A stretch of 19,496 nt of DNA from positions 1-19,496 of the forward strand of contig CBDTYW010000037.1 in the NCBI GenBank assembly GCA_965364735.1, given 5' to 3'. The DNA comes from CBDTYW01 sp965364735. Its GTDB lineage: Bacteria > Actinomycetota > Nitriliruptoria > Nitriliruptorales > Nitriliruptoraceae. A model generated the notes under the pieces. That model was not told the origin of the DNA. It ran no database searches and saw nothing but the letters and a program-made list of their open reading frames with translations. How positions within the stretch are numbered: the stretch's first letter is position 1; each line of letters opens with the position of its first letter. Below are positions 7,733-14,649 of the stretch, piece by piece. A program made the translations under genes and the position numbers.

Positions 7733-8395
7733 ATGCCCGACGCCCCCGCCACCGTGCTCTTCGACCTTGACGGGACGATCCTCGACTCGTCGCGCCCCGT
7801 GTTGTCCTCATGGGGCATCGCGCTGTCCGCGATGGGCCTCCCGGTGCTCGAGCGCTCCGACCTGGGTCAGGTCATCGGGCCGCCGACGTCGATGAGCGCT
7901 CCCGGCGTGCTGCGCGACCGCGGCGTCGACGACCCGGCCGCCGTCGTCGAGGTGCTCGAGCGGTTCGAGCTCTCGATGCGCGCGATCGAGGTCGAGCAGG
8001 CGCTGGCCTACCCCGGGATCATCGAGCTCATCGAGCGGCTGCACGAGTCCGGGCGTCGGCTCGCGATCGTGACGAGCAAGCCGCTCCAAGCAGCCGAGCT
8101 CGTCGTCCCCGCGCTGGGGATCGGCCACCGGTTCGTGCACATCGAGGCACCCGACCGCGAACGCCCCGAACCGAAGGAGATCACGATGGGGCGCGCTGTC
8201 GTCGCGCTCCGGCTCGACCCCGCCGACACGGTCCTCATCGGCGACCGCCACCACGACGTCGACGCCGGACGCGCGCACGGGATCTCCACGATCGGGGTCA
8301 CGTGGGGCGGGTTCACGTCACGCGACGAGCTCGAGACCGCGGGCGCGATCCACGTGATCGACCACGTCGACGAGCTGCTCCCGCTGCTCGGCTAG
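7733..8395 (+). CDS. HAD-superfamily phosphatase (phosphoglycolate phosphatase-like)
   Basis: The product is 220 residues from the ATG at 7733. HAD motif I, DLDGT, holds nucleophile D11 and acid/base D13. Motif II is the TSK of IVTSKPL. A lysine in PEPKE fits motif III, and GDRHHDVDAG is motif IV. The helical cap between motifs I and II is the Gph/PGP type. This predicts hydrolysis of a small phosphorylated metabolite, but the substrate is not readable from sequence. A GTG at 7706 overlapping the DUF2254 stop (GTGA) would add 9 residues. I prefer 7733 because DxD then sits at the usual distance from the N-terminus, but neither start has a clear ribosome binding site. The stop codon TAG lies in a CTAG shared with the convergent gene's stop. 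Confidence 0.88.
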   Translation: MPDAPATVLFDLDGTILDSSRPVLSSWGIALSAMGLPVLERSDLGQVIGPPTSMSAPGVLRDRGVDDPAAVVEVLERFELSMRAIEVEQALAYPGIIELIERLHESGRRLAIVTSKPLQAAELVVPALGIGHRFVHIEAPDRERPEPKEITMGRAVVALRLDPADTVLIGDRHHDVDAGRAHGISTIGVTWGGFTSRDELETAGAIHVIDHVDELLPLLG

Positions 8396-9594
8396 GGGAC
8401 GACGACCGACGTCCCGACGTCCAGGGCGTCCGACGACACGACGACCGTCGTCCCGGACACGACCCCGACCGTCACGTCGACGAACCGCGTCGATCCGTCG
8501 GCCTCGATCACCTCGACGGCGTGGCCGGTCAGGTCACGACGCACGATCGCGTTGGTCGGCACGACCAGCGCGCCGGTCGCCTCGACCCGCGACCAGGTCA
8601 CCGTGATGGGGGTCTCCTCCAGAACGGGAAGCTCGGCGTCGCCGACCGGGGTCGCCTCGACGATGATCGTTCCGTCCCCCGACGGGGACGGCGCGATGGA
8701 GACGACGGCGACGTCGAGGCGCGTGCGGTCGGGGCGACGAGCGTTCACGACGTCCCCGACGGCAAGCGTCCCGGCATCGGCCGGCGTCGTCGAGAACGTG
8801 ACGCCACGGCTCAGCGTCGTCACCTCCGCCAGCGCGTCACCATCGCTGACGCGGGCGCCGACCGCGGCGAGCGGCGCTGCAACCCGGACCGGCGTCGGGA
8901 CGAACGCCACGGTCCCGAGCGCGACCGACCCCGTGGCGTCGAGACCGATGGACTCCTGCCACCGCGCCACCGCTGCCGCGGTCGCGGACGTGAACGTCTC
9001 GTCGACGGTGATGGTCGCGTCCGGGTCGAAGCCGAGGGCGACGAGGTTCGTCTCCAGAGCAAGCACGTCGTCGCCGACGACGCCGGACGTGAGGTCGCGC
9101 TCGACGGCAACCGCGCCGTCGAACAGGACGACGGGCATGTCGTCGAGCCGGGCGAGCACGTCGCCCGCCGCGAGCAGGGTGTTCGGCTCGACCGTCGCGG
9201 TGACGGTTCGCGCCGCGGCCGCCATCGTCGTCGTCGTCGCGACGGCCGTGGAGCGGGCGGACGAGGTCGGCTGTGCGGCCGACGTGTCGCGCTGCACGTC
9301 GAGAGCGTTGTTGTCCGACGACGGGGTCGCGGTGGAGGTGGTCGCCGTGGAGGTCGTCGTGATCTCGGCAGCGCGGTGCAGGACCGTGACCGTGGAGGCG
9401 TAGGTCACCTCGCCGTCGGCGCTGTAGGAGATGCCCACGTCCTCGCGTTCGACCGCGGCGGTCCCCCGCGCGTCGACGGCAGCGATGGCGGCGACCGTGC
9501 CGCCGTTGACCATCAGCAGAGCGGCGGCCACGGTGACCGACGCGGCGACGCCGACGACCCATCGGGAGCGCACGGTGGTGTTGGAGAGCTGCAT
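8392..9594 (-). CDS. Membrane-fusion (HlyD/MacA-like) adaptor with peptidoglycan-binding domain, distal copy
   Basis: This 400-residue adaptor is the last gene of the export operon. An N-terminal membrane anchor or uncleaved signal lies at about residues 12-38. It is followed by a beta-rich barrel/hemilipoyl region, a peptidoglycan-binding-1-like helix bundle (about 172-220, including LETNLVALGFDPD and FTSATAAAVARWQ), the second hemilipoyl half and a C-terminal beta domain. Between the first hemilipoyl strands lies an unusual Thr/Ser/Ala-rich insert of about 50 residues (77-128) that the paralogue encoded at 11491-12693 lacks. Adaptors of this kind link an inner-membrane ABC permease to the cell wall. 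The ATG at 9594 shares one base with the permease stop (TGATG), which fixes the start; the open frame extending further upstream is antisense noise inside the permease. Confidence 0.85.
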   Translation of the reverse strand: MQLSNTTVRSRWVVGVAASVTVAAALLMVNGGTVAAIAAVDARGTAAVEREDVGISYSADGEVTYASTVTVLHRAAEITTTSTATTSTATPSSDNNALDVQRDTSAAQPTSSARSTAVATTTTMAAAARTVTATVEPNTLLAAGDVLARLDDMPVVLFDGAVAVERDLTSGVVGDDVLALETNLVALGFDPDATITVDETFTSATAAAVARWQESIGLDATGSVALGTVAFVPTPVRVAAPLAAVGARVSDGDALAEVTTLSRGVTFSTTPADAGTLAVGDVVNARRPDRTRLDVAVVSIAPSPSGDGTIIVEATPVGDAELPVLEETPITVTWSRVEATGALVVPTNAIVRRDLTGHAVEVIEADGSTRFVDVTVGVVSGTTVVVSSDALDVGTSVVVP

Positions 9595-10796
9595 CAGACG
9601 CCTCGCAGGGCTTCGGTCGGGGTGAGGCGGGCAGCACGCATGGCGGGATAGAGCCCTGCCACGCCGCCGATGACGATCGCTGCGCCGAACCCGCCGACGG
9701 CGGCGGCCGTCGGGAGCACGATCTGCCAGCCCTGGAAGGTCGCGTAGGCGGCGGTCGTCGCGGCGCCGATGGCGACGCCGGTGAGCCCGCCGAGCGCGGA
9801 CAGGATCAGCGACTCGGTGAGGAACTGGCGACGGATGTGGGCGGCGGTGGCGCCGAGGGCCCGACGCAGGCCGATCTCGTTGCGACGCTCGATCACCGCG
9901 ATCACCATGACGTTGGCGATCCCGATGCCGCCGACCAGCAGCGCCACTGCGCCGAGGCCGAGGAACAGGGACGTGAACGCGGAGTCGGCAGCGGCCTGCG
10001 CCTCGAGGACATCCGAGGGACGCGTGATCGCGACCTCTTCCGGCGAGGTCGGATCGGCGGTCGCCGGCAGGACGTCGCGGACGGCATCGATGGCCGACAA
10101 TGTCGTCTGCACGTAGATCGTCGAAGCGTTCGCTGCCGTGCCGAACAGCTCGGTGGCGGCCGGCAGCCCGATCAGGGCAGCACGGTCGAGGTCCTCCGCG
10201 AGCGGGAACTGCTCCAGGACGCCGATGACGGTGAACCACTGGTCACCGATGAACACCTGGACGCCGTCGCTCGTCGACGCAACGCCGAGACGTTCGGCCG
10301 CGACCGACCCCAGCACGGTCACGGGGAACGCATCGTTCGCGTCGTCCAGGAAACGACCGGAGGCCAACGAGCCGTTCAGGGTCGCGAGGAGATCCACGTC
10401 GGTCGCGACGACCGACAGCCCGCCGGTGACCGATGGGTTCATGACGTCGTTGCGGAGCACGGTCGCCTCGACCGCGTGCACGCTCGAGGCAGCCACCACT
10501 GGTCCGATCCGCGAGATCATGGCGGCGGCCTCCTCGGGGAGCACGCCGTCGCCTGCGCCGAACCCCGTCGAGGGAGCGACGGTCAACAGGTTCGCGCCGA
10601 GCGCCTCGATGTCGCTGAGCAGATCCGCGCGCGACGACTCCGACAGCCCGAGGACCGCCACCATGGCGGCGATGCCGATGCTGACGCCCAGCGCCGACAG
10701 GGCCGTGCGCAGCCGACGGGTGCGCAGCCCGAGCGAGCCGACCATCCAGGTGTCGGCCGGGCGGAGCCGCGACGGCGGCAACGTGGTCGCGCTCAT
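9594..10796 (-). CDS. MacB-like ABC transporter permease (FtsX domain)
   Basis: This 400-residue permease has the MacB/FtsX layout: one transmembrane helix near residues 31-53, a large extracytoplasmic MacB-PCD-like domain (about 55-270), then three helices near 275-300, 325-350 and 365-388. The motif GGIGIANVM followed by ERRNEIGLRRALGA, and the ending LTPTEALRGV, are typical of type VII (mechanotransmission) ABC permeases. These usually drive export or envelope remodelling rather than substrate passage through the permease itself. The ATG overlaps the ATPase stop by 4 nt (ATGA). With the ATPase and the two flanking adaptors it should form the motor of the complex. The substrate is unknown. 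Confidence 0.93.
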   Translation of the reverse strand: MSATTLPPSRLRPADTWMVGSLGLRTRRLRTALSALGVSIGIAAMVAVLGLSESSRADLLSDIEALGANLLTVAPSTGFGAGDGVLPEEAAAMISRIGPVVAASSVHAVEATVLRNDVMNPSVTGGLSVVATDVDLLATLNGSLASGRFLDDANDAFPVTVLGSVAAERLGVASTSDGVQVFIGDQWFTVIGVLEQFPLAEDLDRAALIGLPAATELFGTAANASTIYVQTTLSAIDAVRDVLPATADPTSPEEVAITRPSDVLEAQAAADSAFTSLFLGLGAVALLVGGIGIANVMVIAVIERRNEIGLRRALGATAAHIRRQFLTESLILSALGGLTGVAIGAATTAAYATFQGWQIVLPTAAAVGGFGAAIVIGGVAGLYPAMRAARLTPTEALRGV

Positions 10797-11494
10797 GCGG
10801 GCACCTCCTGCAGGGCCGTGCGTTCGTCCGACTCGACGAGCCCGTCGCGCAACGTGATCCGCCGGGGCAGCCGCGCCGCGACCTCACGGTCGTGCGTGAT
10901 GACCAGGATCGTGGCCCCGTCGTCGTGCAGGTCGTTGAGCAGATCGAGGATCGCGTTCGAAGTCCTCGTGTCGAGGTTGCCGGTCGGCTCGTCGGCCAGG
11001 ACGATGGCCGGCTCGGAGACCACGGCCCGGGCAATCGCAACACGCTGGCGTTCTCCGCCGGAGAGCTCGCTGGGCGCGTGGCCGAGACGGTGCGCGAGCC
11101 CGACGCGGTGCAGCGCCTGCGCCGCACGCACGCGACGTTCGGCCGGCGCGACGCCGCGGTAGAGCAGCCCGGTCGCGACGTTATCCAGCACGGTCATGCC
11201 CGGCAGCAGGTGGAACTGCTGGAACACGAACCCGATGAGCTGGCTGCGGACCGCCGAGCGCCGCTGCTCGGAGAGGGTCGAGGTGTCGTGGCCGTCGATC
11301 GTGACGGTGCCCGACGTCGGCGACTCGAGCGTCCCCATGATGTGCAGGAGCGTCGACTTCCCCGAGCCGGACGGGCCCACGATCGCGGCGAGCTCGCCCG
11401 TGGCGATCTCGAGCGAGACGCCGCGCAGCGCCCGAACCGGCGGGCTGCCCGGGTACTCCTTGTGGACGTCATCGAGGCGGAGCGCGGCGGTCAC
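10793..11494 (-). CDS. ABC transporter ATP-binding protein (MacB/LolD type)
   Basis: The 233-residue nucleotide-binding subunit has a complete ATPase motif set: Walker A GPSGSGKST (40-48), Q-loop FQQFHLLP (91-98), signature LSGGERQRVAIARA (144-157), Walker B IVLADEP (164-170), D-loop NLD and switch histidine H201 in ITHD. The LLPGMTV...N and DEPTGNLD sequences are typical of the LolD/MacB/FtsE subclass that powers type VII permeases. The start is GTG at 11494, overlapping the proximal adaptor stop by 4 nt (GTGA). It lies between the adaptor and the permease in the operon. No residue needed for ATP hydrolysis appears to be missing. Confidence 0.95.
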   Translation of the reverse strand: MTAALRLDDVHKEYPGSPPVRALRGVSLEIATGELAAIVGPSGSGKSTLLHIMGTLESPTSGTVTIDGHDTSTLSEQRRSAVRSQLIGFVFQQFHLLPGMTVLDNVATGLLYRGVAPAERRVRAAQALHRVGLAHRLGHAPSELSGGERQRVAIARAVVSEPAIVLADEPTGNLDTRTSNAILDLLNDLHDDGATILVITHDREVAARLPRRITLRDGLVESDERTALQEVPA

Positions 11495-12693
11495 TGGACC
11501 GCCGCCACGCGCTGCCCGGGCTGCACCGCACCGTTGGTGATCACCACGAGACCATCCTGGATGTCGCCGATCTCGACGGCGACGAGCTGGGTCGATCCGT
11601 CCTCGGCGACGACTTCGAGGGCGTAGCCGCCCTCGGCGAGCGTGATCAGGGCGCGTACCGGGACGGCCGTGACCCCGAGGAGCTGACGGTCGAGGAAGCT
11701 GATGACCGCCGGGCCCTCGGTGAGGTCGGTGTCGACGTCGCCGACGAGCCCGATCGTGACCGTGATGCCGACGGCACCCTGACGGTTGCTGGCGACCGTG
11801 CCGACCTCGACGACCTCGCCCTGCGCCACGGTGCCGTCCGCCAGCTCGACGTCGACGATGCGGCCGACCGGGAGGTCGTCGGCGTCGCCGAGGTCGATGG
11901 CGACCGTCAGCGACTGCGCGCTCGTGGCGGTGCTGGTGACGATGCCGTCCTCACCGACGACGTCGTCGACGACCGACTGGAGCGCGAGCTGCGCGAGCGA
12001 GCCTCCCGACGTCACGCGGTTGCCCGACGCTGTCGCCTGGGTGACGGTGACCGGCCCGGGCGCGAAGACGACCGTCGCCTGTCCGTAGGCGGAGGTGACC
12101 TCGAGGCCGACGGCTTCCTGCCAGCGCGCGAGCGCCGCCGAGGTCGCCGAGGTGAAGTCCTCGTCGATGGTCATCGCTGCGTCCGGGTCGAACCCGAGCG
12201 CGCGGAGGTTGGTCTCGACCTGCAGGACGTCACGCCCGTCGCTCGACGTGGTGCTGAGGTCGCGCCAGTCGGGGAGCTTCCCGTACCAGAGCACGACCGG
12301 TACGTCGTCGACGCGGCCGACCACGTCGCCGCGGCGGAGCGTCGCGCCGACCTCTGCCGCCGACGTGACGGTGCCGTTCGCGCCGGAGGTGACGTTCACC
12401 GTCTCTCCGAAGCCGAGGGTGGCGTCGTACTCGATCGTCCAGATCATGTCGGTCGACACGATGTCGACGGCAACGAGCTCCGCCACGGTCGTGTCCGCGA
12501 GCTCGCCGGTCGATCCGCCGAACACGCTCGTCGCGATCAGCGCCGCGACAGCGCCCACGGCGACTCCGCCGACCGCCCACGGCCATCGCGGTGGCACCGT
12601 GCCGGCCTGCAGCGCAGCGAGCAGCTCGTCGACCTCGCGTTCACCGCGGCCGTGGTCGGGCTCCGTCATGAGGGGAATCGCCACGTCGGTCAT
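11491..12693 (-). CDS. Membrane-fusion adaptor with peptidoglycan-binding domain, proximal copy
   Basis: This 400-residue protein is paralogous to the product of 8392-9594 and of identical length. A charged cytosolic N-terminus of about 36 residues leads into a membrane helix (about 38-58). The adaptor region follows, including RVDDVPVVLWYGKLPDWRDL, the motif typical of actinobacterial adaptors of this class. The peptidoglycan-binding-1-like segment is at about 153-200 (LQVETNLRALGFDPD, FTSATSAALARWQ). Hemilipoyl and beta-barrel parts with C-terminal quality-control-like repeats complete it. The ATG at 12693 overlaps the lipoprotein stop by 4 nt (ATGA), which decides the start over the longer open frame and over an internal ATG at residue 9. 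It probably bridges the ABC permease and the peptidoglycan. Confidence 0.88.
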   Translation of the reverse strand: MTDVAIPLMTEPDHGRGEREVDELLAALQAGTVPPRWPWAVGGVAVGAVAALIATSVFGGSTGELADTTVAELVAVDIVSTDMIWTIEYDATLGFGETVNVTSGANGTVTSAAEVGATLRRGDVVGRVDDVPVVLWYGKLPDWRDLSTTSSDGRDVLQVETNLRALGFDPDAAMTIDEDFTSATSAALARWQEAVGLEVTSAYGQATVVFAPGPVTVTQATASGNRVTSGGSLAQLALQSVVDDVVGEDGIVTSTATSAQSLTVAIDLGDADDLPVGRIVDVELADGTVAQGEVVEVGTVASNRQGAVGITVTIGLVGDVDTDLTEGPAVISFLDRQLLGVTAVPVRALITLAEGGYALEVVAEDGSTQLVAVEIGDIQDGLVVITNGAVQPGQRVAAVQ

Positions 12694-13406
12694 GCCGCGT
12701 CCGCCGGCGCCTGGCCGGGGGCCGGCAGCGTGTCCAGGAGCGGGTTGCAGACCTCGAGCGCAGCGATCACGGCCTCGTCCTCGGTGTCGAGCCCGAGAAG
12801 CCGCGCGATGAAGCCCTCCTGGCCGCCCTGGTCGCCGCCTCGCGGACCCCCGGGTCGCTCTCCGTCGGCCGGCGGGTCTCCGCCCTCGCCCTGCCCTCGG
12901 TCGAAGCCGCCCGGGCCACGCCCGCCGGCGTCGAAGGTCAGGTCGCCGACGTCGAGCCCCTCCTCGCGCAGGCAGTCGGTGAACGCGAGGGTTGCCTCCT
13001 GCAGCGCTGCTTGGTCGAAGCCGCCGCCACGGTTGCCGCCACCGAAGCCGACGCCGCCCGCCTCGCCCTGACATGCCTCCAGCGCGGCCTGGAAGGTCTC
13101 ACGGTCGATGGTCCCGCCCTGGACGAGCTCGCGGATGTCCCCGAACTCGATCGAGCCGTCGGCGTTGACGACCGGGTCGGGGAAGTCGGCGATGCCGTTC
13201 TCGCGCGCGCAGGCTGCGAGCGCCATCCCGGCCTCCTCGTCGGTGAGCTCCGCCGCATCCTCGGTGACGACGACGCCGGTGGAGCCGGCCAGCGTGACCA
13301 CCCCTGAGTCCGCCGCAGGCGACGAGCTGCCGCAGGCGGTCAGCGCCATCGAGCCAATCAGGCCGAGCGCAAGGTTTCGTGGATGGAGCAGCAGTGAGCG
13401 GGACAC
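12690..13406 (-). CDS. Secreted lipoprotein with CxRExG-type repeats, first gene of export operon
   Basis: The 238-residue product has a lipoprotein signal peptide: basic start, hydrophobic core at 11-22, lipobox LTAC with lipidated C25. After a short linker there are two related modules. The first contains CARENGIADFPDP followed by a NADGSIEF element and a cysteine in ALEACQ. The second contains CLREEGLDVGDL and ends near CNPLLD. Gly/Arg/Asp/Pro-rich low-complexity stretches (about 120-132 and 163-196) separate or follow them. Lipoproteins with a C(M/A)RENG..DFPDP motif commonly accompany adaptor/ABC efflux operons in actinobacteria, as I recall; their function is unknown. Start is GTG at 13406 with GAGGAA 7 nt upstream (13414-13419, minus strand). 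It probably acts as an extracytoplasmic substrate-binding or assembly factor for the transporter. Confidence 0.85.
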   Translation of the reverse strand: MSRSLLLHPRNLALGLIGSMALTACGSSSPAADSGVVTLAGSTGVVVTEDAAELTDEEAGMALAACARENGIADFPDPVVNADGSIEFGDIRELVQGGTIDRETFQAALEACQGEAGGVGFGGGNRGGGFDQAALQEATLAFTDCLREEGLDVGDLTFDAGGRGPGGFDRGQGEGGDPPADGERPGGPRGGDQGGQEGFIARLLGLDTEDEAVIAALEVCNPLLDTLPAPGQAPADAA

Positions 13407-13473
13407 GGTCAGGTTCCTCGTTGATGTCGAGAGGAACTGTCACCGACGAACCTGAGCGGATGCTGAGAACCCT
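13407..13473. promoter_or_regulatory. Divergent regulatory region with two mutually exclusive inverted repeats
   Basis: This 67-bp region separates the minus-strand export operon from the plus-strand kinase cassette and must serve both. Inverted repeat A: GTTCCTC (13413-13419) and GAGGAAC (13431-13437), 11-nt spacer. Inverted repeat B: CAGGTTC (13410-13416) and GAACCTG (13448-13454), 31-nt spacer. They share 13413-13416, so only one can form at a time. In the minus-strand transcript, repeat A buries the whole ribosome binding site of the lipoprotein gene. Repeat B leaves its GAGG part free. The same symmetry could instead be a protein operator. No clear -35/-10 pair was identified for either direction. 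Confidence 0.5.
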
Positions 13474-14649
13474 ATGCTCGCCGGACCTGACGCTTCGGAA
13501 GGGGCCGGCTTGGCGGTGGTGTACGACGCGAAGACGCTTCGCCGTGAGGTCGACGCTCTCGACGAGCGCTGCAACGCGCTCGCCGGCCGGCTGTACGACC
13601 TCGACGAGGACCAGGGCGTCCGGCTGCTCACCGAGACGGGGCACTGGTCCGGCGAGTCGGCCGCGATCGCTGACTCCGCTCAGCACGACCTCGGGCTCGT
13701 GTGGGGTGCATGGGCGACCGCACGCGACGTCGTCGACCGTGCCAGCACGCAGCTCGCGGCAGCCGACCCGAACAGCGCACAGACGACGGTGGCGGCTGAG
13801 CATGACCGTGGTGACGGCACCCGGCTCGCGCTGGCGGCCCTCCTGAGCTGGCTCGAGGCGGCGCTCGACGGGGTGACGACCACCGGCGCCCGGCTCATCG
13901 ATGCATGGACCGAGGACCTCGAGGCGATCGACGCGCTGCGACGACGCTGGTCCGTGCTCGACGAGCGTGCTTCGACCGCCGGCCTGTCCGCCTCGACGCT
14001 CGTGACGGCCGCCAAGGGCGAGCTGGAGCGGTACGGGGCGCAGATCGCCAGCGATCCGATCGGGGCGTCACAGGGCGCGGCCACGGCTGCGTTCGACGCG
14101 GCGGAGGCCGAGGTCAGCACGGCGCTCGGACAGCGTGACCAGCTCGCCGGGCGGGTCGCGCGAGCGCAGACGCTCGTCGCGGATCTCCGTCGCCTCGTGC
14201 CCGAAGGTGCTGAGCTGCTCGCGGAAGCGCGCGGCAAGATCGCGAAGCCGACCGGCCTGCTGACCCCGCTCGACGCGAGGATCCTCGACGCGGAGCCGCT
14301 CGGCCTCGACCCGTGGCTGCGTCGGATCGAGGCGGCGGCGATCACCCGATGGCGCTCGGCTGTCGCTGGGCTCGACCGCTGGGAGCAGGTCGCGCACGTG
14401 CACGCAGAGAACGCCCGCGCCGTCGTCGCCGCGAACGGGGCCGCGATCGCGAAGCGCAACGAGCTGCGCGGTCTGCTCGAAGCGCTGCGCGCGAAGGCCG
14501 GCGCCAGCGGCCTCGCCGAGGACCCTGCGGCCGAGCAGCTGCACGGTGACGCCCGCACGCTGCTGCACGTCGCGCCGTGCCCCCTGAGCGAAGCCGCCCG
14601 TCGCGTCGACGCCTACCGTCAGCACATCGTCGAGAGCACGGGAGCCTGA
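13474..14649 (+). CDS. Helical, coiled-coil-rich protein opening the kinase cassette
   Basis: This acidic, almost entirely alpha-helical product of up to 391 residues is rich in Ala, Leu, Arg and Glu. It has heptad-like stretches (for example TLRREVDALDERCNALAGRL near residues 21-40, and around 225-265) and no signal peptide or membrane segment. I do not recognise a named domain. The start is uncertain: ATG at 13474 has a weak site, whereas TTG at 13510 or GTG at 13516 lie just after GGAAGGGG (13497-13504) and would remove 12-14 residues. The stop overlaps the kinase start by one base (TGATG), so it is almost certainly a component or regulator of the kinase system. A scaffold role is inference. 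Confidence 0.78.
   Translation: MLAGPDASEGAGLAVVYDAKTLRREVDALDERCNALAGRLYDLDEDQGVRLLTETGHWSGESAAIADSAQHDLGLVWGAWATARDVVDRASTQLAAADPNSAQTTVAAEHDRGDGTRLALAALLSWLEAALDGVTTTGARLIDAWTEDLEAIDALRRRWSVLDERASTAGLSASTLVTAAKGELERYGAQIASDPIGASQGAATAAFDAAEAEVSTALGQRDQLAGRVARAQTLVADLRRLVPEGAELLAEARGKIAKPTGLLTPLDARILDAEPLGLDPWLRRIEAAAITRWRSAVAGLDRWEQVAHVHAENARAVVAANGAAIAKRNELRGLLEALRAKAGASGLAEDPAAEQLHGDARTLLHVAPCPLSEAARRVDAYRQHIVESTGA

Noticed and set aside
7810..9651. A 613-codon plus-strand open frame across the HAD gene and the distal adaptor
   Set aside because: It runs in another frame of the HAD gene and then antisense to the adaptor. The composition is extremely Arg/Asp/Gly-rich and no domain is visible.
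9595..10239. Upstream extension of the distal adaptor to 10239
   Set aside because: The extension lies out of frame inside the permease gene and is Arg/Pro-rich. The ATG at 9594, overlapping the permease stop and followed by a membrane anchor, is the natural start.
12694..13074. Upstream extension of the proximal adaptor to 13074
   Set aside because: It would overlap the lipoprotein gene out of frame with Arg/Gly-rich nonsense. The ATGA overlap at 12690-12693 gives a better start.
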